Assembly: GCA_030737875.1 (NCBI GenBank)
Contig: CM060912.1
Coordinates: forward strand, 202,939,231-203,003,230
Reading direction: 5' to 3'
Source: Allium sativum
Lineage: Eukaryota; Streptophyta; Magnoliopsida; Asparagales; Amaryllidaceae
Length of the DNA: 64,000 nucleotides
Shown: positions 24,201 through 36,221 of the stretch, in pieces
Layout: the number at the start of each line of letters is the position of its first letter
How positions within the stretch are numbered: position 1 is the stretch's first letter
Position numbers and translations under genes: made by a program
Notes under the pieces: generated by a model
Told to the model about the DNA's origin: nothing
The model's database searches: none
What the model saw: only the letters and a program-made list of their open reading frames with translations

Positions 24201-24855
24201 ATCACTTTCAATATTCATTGAAAAATGAATAAAATCGATATAAATATTGTTTACGTCAAAATGGCATCAATTTAATCAACACGGCTTTTATTCAACACAT
24301 GAATATTTATTCTATTCAACACATGAATATATATTTTCAATTCAACACATGAATTTATTTTCTAAATTGGAATGAGGCCCAATCAATTACCATATAATAT
24401 TAATTATATGGATTTTCTACAACACATGTATGTAATAGCAACAATAAATAATCAACCATCATGCAGAGTGCACCACAGCACTGCATAAGCATTAAATACA
24501 AATAATTAACGCTTACACATTCTGTCAACCCATTGATTGACATACAACTAAACAATCGGGATTAGTGTACGTCAAATATCATCCCAATACCCGTGTGGGG
24601 TTTCAAATCAACAAACACATATTTTATTTGTGCAGTTGGGCGATGTGTAAAATTTATCATCCCAATCAATATCAGTCAAATCAGTGTATATAAACAAATC
24701 GTCCTATTTGTTTATAAATATTGATTTTATATATACGTTAAAAATCATATTTTTAACTATAAAATATTTTATTTCATTCACCATCACACAATCAAATTTC
24801 ACAACACAGCAATCAAACAAACAAGGCATCCACGGTCTGTGGACGACGGATGTCG

Positions 24856-24871
24856 GGTGCTATTAAGCACC
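24856..24871. other. Conserved hairpin in D1 3' LTR
   Basis: ggtgctattaagcacc is the counterpart of 6418-6433 and 43981-43996. The stem is kept and the loop differs. Confidence 0.45.
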
Positions 24872-25009
24872 GTCTGCATCCTAGTATATATTTCAACTAG
24901 AAATAAAAATAAAAGTGAGGAGTTCTCACCTAGAGGCTAAACCAAACACCACGACTCTTCATCTGTAGAAAATCTTCGCCGTGCTCGCCTTTTGTCACTT
25001 TCGTCGTCC

Positions 25010-25740
25010 GTGTTCGCTACATATATAAAAATCACATTTTTATATTATCACTCCATGGATAAAAATTATATTTTTATATCGCTCTATACATTGTAAAGAT
25101 TATATTTTTACTTTGCTTAAATATATATAAAAATCATAACTTTATAATAGCATAAAAATCGTATTTTTATTTTACTTCTCATATAATAAATATCATATTT
25201 TTATTATTGTATTCATATAAAATTCCCATTTTTATATGGATAAAAATCCCATTTCCATACGAATAAAATCATAGCTTCATCCGAATAAAAATCCCAACTT
25301 TATACGAATAAAAATCTCATCTTATTCAAATCAAAGATCATTTCTTTTTCATACAAAGATCTATTCTTTTCTTTCTAAAAAAAAATATAGTCTTTTCTTT
25401 CTAAAAAATCTAGTCTTTTCTTTCTAAAAATTTAGTCTTTTCTTTCTAAAAATTTCAACTTCATCTAAAAATCTCACCTTTGTATCATATTAATTATCGT
25501 ATTTTTACCTTATCAAAAATCAAATCTTTAACCAATATTTTTATTCTGTTCAAATGTTTTCATTTCAAAAATCGCGTTCTAAAACCAATGCTATTTTTAT
25601 TTTATAAAAATCTAATGCTATTTTTATTTTATAAAAATCTAATGCTATTTTTATTCACATAAAAATCTAATGCTATTTTTATTCACATAAAAATCTAATG
25701 CTCTTTTTATTCACATAAAAATCAAAATTTTAAACTATTA
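25010..25740 (-). repeat. D1 copy of the AT palindrome array, with a recent tandem
   Basis: Many copies of 'ataaaaatcatatttttat' with variable spacers. From 25588 to about 25715 a unit of about 27-30 bp (tctaatgctatttttatttt plus ataaaaa) recurs about five times with few differences. Confidence 0.7.
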
Positions 25741-25839
25741 TTAATATATAAAAACCGATTTTTAAACTAAATTTATATATATAAACACCTTAATAATTAA
25801 GTAAATAATTAATTATTTTCCCTAATTACATCGTTTAAG

Positions 25840-26275
25840 GGTAATTCCCTTTCCTCATCATTCTTCCATTCAGCAATGACATCGAACAAAACCCATTGCT
25901 CACGTTAACAATCCACCACCACACTTCCATTCTGACCCTCGGATGATGATCGATGACCGCCCCTCTAACTGCCATGACGCCACCGATCCACACCCTGAAC
26001 CTCTTGAAACCCGCACCTCCCCAGCACCAAGAAAATCCGTTCGAACTGATGGTCTTTGAGCTAGGAATTCTCGACATCCACCCTGTTAAAACCGATCATC
26101 ACCATTGACTTGATAGGGCTCGGCGACCTCTTTGATTTGGTGGTCGGGGTTTTGATTTTTATGGAGGGGAGAGGGAGATCGGAGGTAAACTTCACTGGAG
26201 TTCGGCGTTCGTTGATAGAGAGGAGGGGCTGGAAATTAGTTTGATCGCGCAAGAAAAGAGTTAGGGTTTTGGACC
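25840..26275 (-). other. Leader cassette of D1 3' LTR
   Basis: A GC-richer, C/T-rich (sense strand) block sits at the same LTR position as 5195-5545 and 42880-43205, but with different sequence. Two short minus-strand ORFs (26061-26285 and 25835-26077) are Ser/Pro/Thr-rich or low-complexity and show no domain. Confidence 0.4.
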
Positions 26276-26289
26276 CCTTGACCAAGCCC

Positions 26290-26297
26290 TTATATTA
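26290..26297 (-). promoter_or_regulatory. Weak candidate TATA box of D1 LTR
   Basis: The minus strand reads TAATATAAG just before the leader cassette. Position fits a promoter, but the motif is weak in AT-rich DNA. Confidence 0.3.
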
Positions 26298-27169
26298 GTT
26301 TATAATTAATTATTTCTAAAAAAATTAACTTTTAATTTCGAAGTCTAAATTGAACCCACCGACTGTCGTCCATAGCTAATTACCCCCATTCCGAATACAA
26401 TGGGATATGTATCGTAAGCTGATTCGATCGTTTCGATCAGTTTTCGTCAAAATCAAAATATAACTCTATATATTGAATTTGAACGCACATTTCAATTTAC
26501 CGGGGTCACATAAGAACTCTAAAAATTTCCGAAAAATATTTTATAGCTTCGTATTGACGATACGGTCCTAACAAAACTAAATTTTTTCGAATTCTGAGAC
26601 CGTTTGAAAGATGGCCATTTTCTGGTCGATCGAAATTGACAAAACACGTTTTACTTCGCCACGCTCACATATTGATTCGGAAAATTATGAATTTTGGAAC
26701 CTAGCAATAATTTGACATCCCGGATCCAACAAAAGTTGTTTCGTCGAAAACCGAGGTCGTTTGCAAAAATTCCATTTTCAAAGGCCTTTATATATATTAA
26801 AATATATATAAATTCCACAACGACTTTTCTAAATTTTAAACTGGACGTATCTTACACTCTATAAAGTGAAATCTCAGTTTCTCACATCCGTTAGAAAGAT
26901 ATAGTTCAACAGATTCAAATATTTCTTGTTGTGTCCAATTCCGACTTACAATGAGTTCTGTATATTCATTTGAAATTCTTAATCGAATTTTCAAACTACC
27001 GCGCCGTTTCAGGCTCGTATTATAATTAAAATAAATTTATTCGTTTTAACTTCGTCGATAATAAATTTTCCGTCGTTATTATTTAAAATTATCCATTTTT
27101 AATAATCAAAATCCGTTAAAATCGCCAAAATAAAATTTTTAAATTGGCTCAGATTTCCGGGTTATTACA

Positions 27170-27182
27170 ATCTCCCCCACTT
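27170..27182 (-). other. Polypurine tract of D1
   Basis: The minus strand has AAGTGGGGGAGAT directly before TGTAATAACCC. A TTCGGGGACGAAAAG-type motif lies just upstream, as in Ty3/gypsy chromoviruses. Confidence 0.85.
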
Positions 27183-28191
27183 AAAACTTTTCGTCCCCGA
27201 AAAGGAACGAAGCCGAAAGTTAACTAATCAACTCAACTTTCATTATTTTCTTTACGGCTTAAGTTCTTCAACTTTTCAGTTTCTAAGAATTTTTCAAAAA
27301 AATTCAAAAATTTGGCTAACACCCTAAATTTTCGAAAAATTTCGCCATAACCTCCCCTGCACCGGGGACTTCGGGATATTTCAAATAGCCTCCCATGGCC
27401 CTCATCGATCCAAAAAGAAAAAGAAACAGCTAAGCGGCTAGCCAATCGGCTCATAAAATCATCAGAAACCCAATAAATTTGTAAACATGTACCTATTTGT
27501 CGGGCAAACAATTTTATTCCTCTTCTCTAGCCTCCTTGTTGTGACCTGTTCAATGTAAGTACATGTATGCATTCAAATGTGATAAATTTTCAATACAATT
27601 CACTATTTGGTTCAATTTGGCTAAAGGATCAACATTTTAATTAATCAACCAATAATCAAGCAACACAATCAGCAATCAATTAGTTGATTATCATTTCAAA
27701 CTCATAATTTTGATATATAGTCAAAAATCACATTTTTGATACCAAGTCACAACAATATATTCTAACTATATTTTGGTTCTCACACTTGTCAATAAGGAAT
27801 ATATAGATGTCCCACCTTCGAAACTCGAATACAAATTCTGATAATGCGGTCGCATTACCAGAATCATCTCCGGGCGACTAGAGTGTGATTCTATATCTAT
27901 CCAGTATATTAAAACTTCGAATATACGCTAGCCAGGCGTATACGCAAAATCTTTATATACTAAATTGTCCAAATTAATTTAAAATAAATATTCAAATACG
28001 TATAATACGATTTAAATTTTCAAAACAAAAATTGTTTTCATTTTTATAATATACTCTTCACACTCGTTCTAGGATACTACTGATCCCATCTCTAACGAGT
28101 CATTCCCCTTGGATATTAATAATCCAATTCTCTAATGAATTCTTTTGTTTGGTTCTAACATGTCTTGTTCTCTGAGCTTTGTAAACCAAAA

Positions 28192-28203
28192 CTCCGATAC
28201 CAG
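28192..28203 (-). other. Primer binding site of D1 (slightly diverged)
   Basis: The minus strand reads TGGTATCGGAGT, ten of twelve bases identical to the initiator-Met site found intact in C, E, F and A. It lies next to the LTR end. Confidence 0.75.
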
Positions 28204-28204
28204 C

Positions 28205-31200
28205 TGAAACGACACGAACTTCCCCGGTAAGGAAAGCCCGGATTGAGTTGAGTACAACACACAAAAGAACGCAGACAGAAGAACATTTCATTGTATATTA
28301 CAACAATTCCATCAGAATACAAGAATATTACAGAGTATGAATAAATATTACACAGAAAATATCAGAGATTACGATACATTACATAGCAGCGGAAAATAAT
28401 ACAATACACAACTAAAAGTAATACATGAATACGGAGCTTTCCGAGTATCGTTCTAGTTGTAAATCAGGATCATGTGAATATGAATCTGCAAAACCAAAAC
28501 TACTAGCTGCCCATGTCAAAACAAGGGCACCCAGAGTTTAGGTTAAAACAATAAACTCCAGATTAGTCATGTGACTGGTGTGAGAACTAAAACAGTTATT
28601 TAAAACTTTACTTTAAATCAGATATATCAAGGGAACACGCCGTATAACATGCAACAGGTTTCCTCCCAAGAATACCAGTGCATATAACAAAACAACGCAA
28701 TGCTTTTTGGAAAAATGAAGCTATTATAAGACCCAGGTCCTATCACACAATGCAACGCAAGCCGGGGGATAGGGTTTTCCCTTATAATAGCCAAGCATGC
28801 TTAGTACGTTTAAAACAAATCATTTGATACTATTATAAGTGCATAGTGTATAAAACAACTTCAAATCATAAGTATCAATCATAGACGGCATGGGAACCAT
28901 ATATCATGTCGCCATACTAGTTCTACAATTAAAACTGTAAAATCACGTATTTGGAAATTGGATTTCCATCTGTGAACCGAGGCAAAAGATAGTCCTCTAC
29001 CGATTCGAGACTCTCTAGCCCGAGCCTCAGGACCCAGACACAGGTGTGCCCTTGGATCGTCAGGGTCGGTCCATCGATGTGGATTAAAATGCCTGAACAC
29101 TGCGTTTCCCCACCCTTTGGGGCGTAAATGAGCCAACGAAAGACTCCATCGGCTTCACATAGTCACCGATATATCCGAGGCGCCTCGCAACAGCAACAAC
29201 CACATAAGTCAAACTCGTCAGGGCGTGTAAAACCACTGACGCCACTTCTATCTAGAAGGAAACGCATGCCCTCCCTGAGGTACTTCTCCCGTTTCTGGTT
29301 CACAACCGGGGTGTGAGGCTCGCGAATCAACGCTACACAAAACTTTGCCACACAGGCCGTGCTTTGATCATCAACCACAAGACTTTTCTTTTCAACAAAA
29401 GCCTTGATCATTTGCCACTTAGGCATGCCACTTAGGCATGCCACGAATGCAATTCACTCCATGCGTTTGATATCCATCAATATATAACCTCTGAGCTCGT
29501 ACGTCTCAGAGAAGGGCATTAAGCAAGAGAATAAATTCTCCACCGCCAAACAGATATATATTTAATAGAAATCAGCCACACAGAATAAAATCCAATTTCA
29601 GACACATAGTCCATTTACAAGTTCGTTCTGGGTCTGAACGAAACCAGAGGCACCAAGTACCTCGCATATCCATCGATCTCCAAGTACGTCTGGACGACCA
29701 CTAACTGATTCCCTTCTCTTGGGTGTACGGCCCAATCAAGATCATCAGTTATCACCCAAACGACGTGAAGAACTTCGGTCTACGACCACCGTCTTCATCC
29801 TCGACACCACGTCGAATCAGTTATTCAGAATGGGATAAACCCGGTCTTTCCGAATAACTCGCGTATATAATAAACAAGTGTTACACAAACACAACATACG
29901 CCTCATTCCAATTCATCAGTCACTAACCGTAAATTAGCAAGAGAATAATTCCCCAAACATTAACCCCGAAGGCCAAAACCAACATCAGATCAATACCCAG
30001 GAAACCATTCATCTTAACTAATCTTCAGTTAGTTTCTAAATTTCACATTCTTAGGGATAGGTTCCCATTAATTTTATCAAAGATAAATTCCTTAAATTTA
30101 TTCTTTAATCTTCCTTTGAATATCACTTCAAACTAGTCGGGATTAGCGAACCACACCGAAGTAATTATTTATTTTATTTCCCAATCCCAACCTATTTATC
30201 CCATGAAGTAAAACAGGTCATACTTCATATCTAACACCACGGTGTTATCGGTAAATTCAATTACCATTTCACGTTCAAATCTAATTAAAGATTTAACTAT
30301 CGTTTGGATTAAAACTGGTGATACTTCATTCTTGATCTTTTCAATCTAATTAAAGATTCATTAAAACTCCACTTAGTTTTAATCTTTAACTGGGTTAAAG
30401 AATCAATGTCATTTAAAACACGGTTCACGATAAACCCAAAATCACATTCCATTCTATCAGCCTTTAACCGTAAAATAGCAAGTGAGCAATTCCCTAAGTA
30501 TTAACCCCGAAGGCCGAAACCAACATCAGATCAATACCGAACACAATGGGATATGTATCGTAAGCTGATTCGATCGTTTTGATCAGTTTTCGTCAAAATC
30601 AAAATATAACACTATATATTGAATTTGAACACACATTTCCATTTACCGGGATCACATAAGAACTCTAAAAATTCCCGAAAAATATTTTCTAGCTTCGTAT
30701 TGACGATACGGTCTTAACAAAACTAATTTCTTCGAATTCTGAGAGCGTTTGAAAGATGGCCATTTTCTGGTCGATCGAAATTGACAAAACAAGTTTTACT
30801 TCGCCACGCTCACATATTGATTCAGAAAATTATGAATTTTGGAACCTAGCTAAAATTTGACATCCCGGATCCAACAAAAGTGGTTTCGTCGAAAACTGAG
30901 GTCGTTTGCAAAAATTCCATTTTCAAAGCCTTTATATATATTAAAATATATATAAATTCCACAGCGACTTTTCTGAATTTTAAACTGGACGTATCTTACA
31001 CTCTATAAAGTGAAATCTCAGTTTCTTACATCCGTTAGAAAGATATAGTTCAACAGATTCAAATATTTCTTGTTTCGTCCAATTCCGACTTAAAACGAGT
31101 TTTGTATATTCATTTGAAATTCGAAATCGAATTTTCAAACTACCACGCCATTTCAGGCTCGTATTATAATTAAAATAAATTTATTCATTTTAACTTCGTC

Positions 31201-31313
31201 GATAATAAATTTTCTATCGTTATTATTTAAAATTATCCATTTTTAATAATCAAAATCCGTTAAAATCGCCAAAATAAAAATTTTAAATCGACTCAGATTT
31301 CCGGGTTATTACA
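28205..31313 (-). repeat. Element D1 5' LTR with ~3.6-kb internal deletion
   Basis: 28205 to about 30536 aligns with 20419 to about 22740. It then jumps to the equivalent of 26393-27169. The missing part includes the leader, AT array and hairpin. The leader and the promoter next to it are gone from this LTR, so this copy probably cannot be transcribed from its own 5' LTR. Confidence 0.82.
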
Positions 31314-34012
31314 TTTTCTATTTATAAAATATATTGATTTTGTAAGTAATCCCTTTGATAATCTATCTATTTCTTTTCTATTTATTTTACACATATTTTC
31401 TCTTTCTATTCTATTCTATTTGATTAACAAATAAATATTCCTTTCAATTCAATTTGTAAATAGTTTACAAATATATTTTTTCAATTCTACTTCTAAATGT
31501 TTTACAAATAGTTCTTTTCAATCCTATCCATTCAATTAACAAATAAGTATCCCTTTTTAATCTATTTATTTCTAAATAAATATTTCCTTTTTACAAAATC
31601 TTTTGATTTTATAAATATTTCTTTTTCAATATAACATTGAAAATTTTCCTTTTTAACATTCCGATATTTCTTACGGTATTTAGCATACCATATAACAATG
31701 ATCGGTATCATTCAACCATATAAAATCAACAACAGAGTTCATATCACATCATATAACACAATATATGAAAAACAGTAAAATAAATGTTGAGGAACCCAGT
31801 TGGGTCCCTCCGACCTGTTTCCCTGCATCCACAGATGTTAAACAATAAAATTAACATCAATTTCATGTTACTATGAAATATTCTGCTAAACAGAATAAAT
31901 ATTTGATTAACGATTTATATTTATATCATTATCTATATTTTCAATCAACTGACTAGCAGTTCAACCAAACAGCCAACACACAGCAAACAACCATTATTTA
32001 TCAATTCTAAAAATATTTTATAAAAATATAAATTGAGCGGAGTTGGTGAGATTTACTCACATTTCGCATTAACCGTTAAATAACGATTTGCGTTAGTTGA
32101 TTCTGATCAGACAATTTATTTCGCCATAAATTGTAACGAGCTCGAATTCTCTCCCAGTCAGTTCCATTGGGTAGTGCCCATCCATACGATCCTGTCGGAT
32201 CTTGTTTTGCTCAATTCTAATCACGTGGGTACAAGATATTGAAGTTACAAGATCGTATATTGTTTTAAATAGAATAAACTTAATATATATATATATATAT
32301 ATTAGTTGGGCTTCACCTTTCATTTTCGGCCCATCACCTTCCAAACCGAAACCCGCTTAACGCCCCTTCTTCCCCGTGCCTTCTTCTGGTCCTCACGAAA
32401 CAAACCCAGCTCCATTCCTGACCTTCATGCGATCATTCCTCCATCAATTCACCACCGTTTCCAAATCTGAAAACTCCAACATCATTCTCTTCAAATTCCT
32501 CAACACCCCATCCCTCATTCCATTAACTCGCATCGGCCATTTGAAATGCGTCCCCACGATTTTTCTGTCGAGCTACACAAAATCGAGCGACATCTATTTT
32601 GTTCGAATCCCATAGAACTTTGCTCCAAGGTGTTAAATCACCTCCTGAACCAAAATCTAACCAATACCACTTCATTCGATCACCCCAACCCTCGAATCAA
32701 AGAACCCTAGCTCATGCCGTGATTTTAGGAGCACCCAGAATCGAGATCGAGTACTGTAAAACTTATCTCACCGCGAAGCTCACCTTGCAATGATCTCAAA
32801 TATATAAGTATATTGATTTATAGAATTATGTTTTGATTTTTAAAAAAAATCAAAGAAGAAAAGTTCTCGTTGAAATGGCGGCGTAGAAATGTATTGACCA
32901 AAGTGAATGGAAATTAGGGTTAGGAGAATTTGTGGGGTATTTATAGGTACATTTTATATTTTAATATTCGATTTTTATATTTATTTTTAAGCAAATGCTG
33001 TCTGTATTTGTCTTTAAAAAATCCCTGTGGTCATATATGATACCCAGAAATCACGAAAACTGGCATGTAGTTACAGTTCGACATTGTGGACCCAACGAAA
33101 CTGGTTTCGTCGAATTCCGACTTCGTTTGCTCACACAACGTATTTTTAACCGTCAGAATATCGACTGTTTTTCACACTAAAATCCCATACGGCCACATAC
33201 TGACTTCAAAAATCACGGAAACTGAAATCTAGCAATAATTTAACATTGCGGATCCAACAAAATTAGTTTCGTCGAATTCTGAGGTCGTTTGCAAAACTGG
33301 CTATTTTTAAAGCTCTAAATAACCCATTTAAATATATAAATATATTTAAAAACATTTATATTTAATATTCAAAAATAAATATTATCGTATATATTCACAA
33401 TAGAATATCACACTGCTGCACTGGGATTTATAACTCGATATTTCAAATCCAATGTTACATCGATATTCGATTTATATATAAAAATCCATTTTAAAATATA
33501 AATAAATCGATATAAGTTATAAAGGAAATCCATATTGATTTTTCTAAAATTTTATTTGGACATAACTAAAAATCTACACGACGAAATCTCAATTTTTCTC
33601 TTCCATCAGAAAAATATACTTCACCAGCTCCTAGCATTTCTTGCTTCACAGAAATCCAATTTAAAATGAATCCTGTACATTCAGTTGAAGTTCAAATCGC
33701 CAAGTAGCAAACTACCGCGCCATTTCGAGCTCGATTTTAATAATATTAAAATTCTACGTTCAACTGTCGTTAAAATAATATATTCGTCAACATCATTCAA
33801 CTCTAAACTGATATATATTTTAAACAATCCAATTCACACTATATTGTGAATTCCACTATACTTGCTTATTTCTGAATTAAATATATTATTCTATTATTTA
33901 TTTTAATTAAATAACCCATATAATTTAAATCCAACGACCATTAAATTCTAATTCACTATTTAAATAATTAAATAACTTAATTATAATACCAAGAAAAATG
34001 TGGGTCGTTACA
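31314..34012 (-). repeat. Element C 5' LTR, remaining part to its outer end
   Basis: It starts with the second ttttc duplication and is collinear with 13841-16508, including the leader ORF blocks (32376-32793 match 14883-15315). A (TA)n run at 32282-32304 is longer than in the other LTR. It ends gtgggtcgttaca. Confidence 0.85.
32938..32945 (-). promoter_or_regulatory. Candidate TATA box of C 5' LTR
   Basis: TATAAATA on the minus strand, matching 15446-15453. It would be the promoter for genomic RNA of C. Confidence 0.55.
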
Positions 34013-35648
34013 AATGGAATGATAGTGATACGTGTAAAAGAGATGGAAATGTTTTCCAATAATTAATAACGTATATTTTCTAAATTTAGAAAATAAGAAA
34101 TGTTGAATATATGGAAATAGGAGATAAAGTAATGAACTAAAGAGATAAATGTTAAATGATGTTTGATCGATATAATTTCCATCTAGAAATAATATTGTTG
34201 TTTGCACACGTGGTTTCTTTGATTGTTAACTCACCGACTATCGAAGTTTTTGACCATTATTCCATTGTCAATAGGGAGAGACTGGGATCAAATTCATTAT
34301 CTGAAAACCACTCTGTATGGGCATTAGCGTTGCGATCAAATATGATGAAGATAATTGAAGACGGAGTTATGCAAGGGTTGTCCTGTTTACAGAATAGTGC
34401 CTTCGGTTTGTCCAGTCCTAGGACGACCTGTATGGAAGAATGTCTGATAGAGTATATTTAATAGATCGCATAAGTTAATCTCTTCAAACGTATATGTTTG
34501 GTGGCGGAGGAATTCGTTTCTCTTAGCTGTATACCCATTGTATTTTTGGGGAAATCAATTTGTGATTTGGCGGGTATGACAATGTGACATTCAAAGTGAA
34601 TAAATGTGTGATATGTCAGAGATAAGCGTGGCCTCTAGCCTCACAACCAGGAAATGACAAAAAATCGGGCAGGCAGCATGGCTAAGTGGTTGGCTGCCAA
34701 TTAGGGTGTATTATCACCTATCTAGAGATATTCATTTCATTCTATAATCTATTGTCAATGCTATCCATTCGGGAAACGGTTGCTGATCTCAAGTGTTGGT
34801 GATATACATTCGATACACTCAAGCGAAATGAGTGGTCGGTCATGTGTGGTCGGGTTGCAAGATGTTCTTGTTGAACCCAATGTATTCCTCTCTAGAGGTA
34901 CACTATCGGAAGGTGGTTCCATACCTTGTCATAGTTGGTAATCCATTATCCAATAAGTGCTCGCGGTTTTGATTGTATACTATATATGTAGAACGCGAGA
35001 TGAAAGAGTTTCTGCTAGATGATTATTTAGTTGTGATTGATAAACACTATTATAATATCAAAAGATTTTGATATTTATCGTTTATTTCAAAAGGATTTTG
35101 AAAGTTAAATCAAATTGATTTGGATTCTCATAAGGGAAAAACCCGTTCCGTTATATGGCGTGGCCTTATGAGATATCGTTTAAATACTCAAACTATTTTA
35201 AATTGTTTTACTCACACTAGTCTTATGACTGACCCAGAGTTTATTTTGTTTTGTTTTCCCTAAACTCTTGGGTGCCCAATTTTGTTCGGGCAGTCAAGTA
35301 GTCAGGATTTTACAGATATACTTGGAGAGTTTGGAGCAGGAGGCTTCAGGATTTTATAGCTATTATTATTTCTGCTGTGTTGTAAGTGTTGTACTCTTAA
35401 AATGTTACTGTATACATATACTGATTTTATTTCAAAGATATGTTATCTGTTATATATTGTTTTTTCCGCTGTGAGATTTGTGTTACTCTGATGTTGTATG
35501 TTCTTCTCCTTCTTCTATTCTAAGTTTCTATCTTATCTCTTCTCACCCTCTGTTTTTTTTCTATTAGTTTTCTGGCTTCCATTGCAATGTGGGTTGGACT
35601 TATGTTATTTAGTCAGCTCAAATTGTACCGGAATTTCGGGGCACTACG
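34013..35648 (+). repeat. Element E 5' LTR, second part to the LTR end
   Basis: It starts with the target duplication aatgg and continues E's LTR from 10697. It aligns with the inverted fragment 18700-20333 and the reverse of 10700-12330. It ends ggggcactacg, a decayed version of the usual ..taca end. Confidence 0.78.
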
Positions 35649-36221
35649 GTTGGTATCAGAGCTTAAGGTTATGTAATTACCTTGGCTCTATGGCGTGACT
35701 CAGTAGAGATGGGGTTAGTAATACCCTAGATTGAGTTGAGTGTATATATACAAGTGAACATATTTGTTATTTGATATAAAATGGTTTTATATTGTGGATA
35801 TTTATTGGTTTAGTTGTTTATAAGTTCTGGTCGATCAGTTTGATCCACTGTATCGGTAGGAGTTTCTAAACACTCGAATACGATAGGTCAACACGATATG
35901 TTTTGAAAAGAGGGTAAATGAAAATAAGTTTACCCAAGGTATATTCTGATACAAAGAAATTATATTGGAATTATTATAATATATATAGGATATATTGGTT
36001 GTAGTTATAATCGAATGAGATTATAAATTGAAATGGTTATATAAATAACCGATCAGAATTCATATAAGCGTAATATATGAAATCAAATAGATTAAATCTG
36101 AATTTAAAATCAGAATTGGAATTAAAACTTTGGACAATTGGATAAGTGTTTGTAGGTGGATTTGGATTAAATATATGAGAGTTTTAAAATCCTGGGAGAT
36201 TTAAAATTGTTTTAAAGCATT
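35649..36221 (+). other. Element E internal region, truncated, non-coding
   Basis: 35650-36100 is collinear with the reverse of C's internal region near its PBS. Similarity fades before about 36200, and D-family LTR sequence begins near 36222. No coding motif. The junction marks a large deletion. Confidence 0.65.
35651..35662 (+). other. Primer binding site of element E
   Basis: A perfect TGGTATCAGAGC two bases after the LTR end. Confidence 0.9.

Larger units (their letters stand above)
20419..27169 (-). repeat. Element D1 3' LTR (6.75 kb, apparently full length)
   Basis: It is the most complete D-family LTR here. Sense order from 27169 is the TGTAATAACCC start, two 'cgacgaaac' blocks (26780-26540), gggggtaattagc (about 26380), a candidate TATA box, leader cassette, AT palindrome array, hairpin (24856-24871), tttcaattyrattygaa repeats, GC knot (about 23700) and cgtgaac modules (23050-22600). 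The 21720-20760 blocks common to all D copies follow, ending with gtgtcatttca. ORFs such as 21099-21356 recur only because the LTR is repeated. Confidence 0.85.
27170..28204 (-). other. Element D1 internal region, non-coding (1035 bp)
   Basis: No retroviral domain was found. A minus-strand ORF of 92 codons (27233-27511) covers the conserved block 27408-27451. Its frame is not kept in C, so conservation is at the nucleotide level. It shares 27400-27540 with F (41630-41755). Confidence 0.75.
20419..31313 (-). mobile_element. Element D1: D-family giant-LTR retrotransposon without pol
   Basis: The ends are tgaaatgacacg (20419) and gggttattaca (31313), flanked on both sides by ttttc (20414-20418 and 31314-31318), a perfect 5-bp duplication. 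Excision rejoins C's LTR exactly. On the minus strand the order is 5' LTR 31313-28205, PBS 28203-28192, internal 28204-27170 (1035 bp), PPT 27182-27170 and 3' LTR 27169-20419. In the first ~245 bp the LTRs differ at about 13 positions, mostly transitions, by eye. The 5' LTR lacks about 3.6 kb. No coding sequence was recognised. Confidence 0.88.
10698..34012 (-). mobile_element. Element C: giant-LTR retrotransposon without pol
   Basis: Outer ends are tgtaacgaactggg (10698) and gtgggtcgttaca (to 34012), flanked by attgg (10693-10697) and aatgg (34013-34017), a 5-bp duplication with one mismatch. Joining the flanks restores continuous LTR sequence of element E. On the minus strand the order is 5' LTR (34012 to 17448, with D1 inside), PBS (17435-17446), internal region of only 939 bp, PPT (16509-16525) and 3' LTR (16508 to 10698). 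The first ~135 bp of the two LTRs differ at about 4 positions by eye, so C is fairly young. No gag or pol is present, so it must be non-autonomous. Confidence 0.85.
6444..36200 (+). mobile_element. Element E: C-family LTR retrotransposon, 5' LTR plus partial internal region
   Basis: The LTR starts at 6444 (tgtaatgaccc) inside F's 5' LTR. It is interrupted at 10697 by element C and resumes at 34013-35648. It is followed by a perfect PBS (35651-35662) and about 0.55 kb of internal sequence matching the reverse of C's internal region (17000-17447). D-family LTR sequence resumes at about 36222, so the rest of E's internal region and its 3' LTR are deleted, with some of F. The left flank 6439-6443 is cccgt; its partner duplication is lost. 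No coding capacity was seen. Confidence 0.7.
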
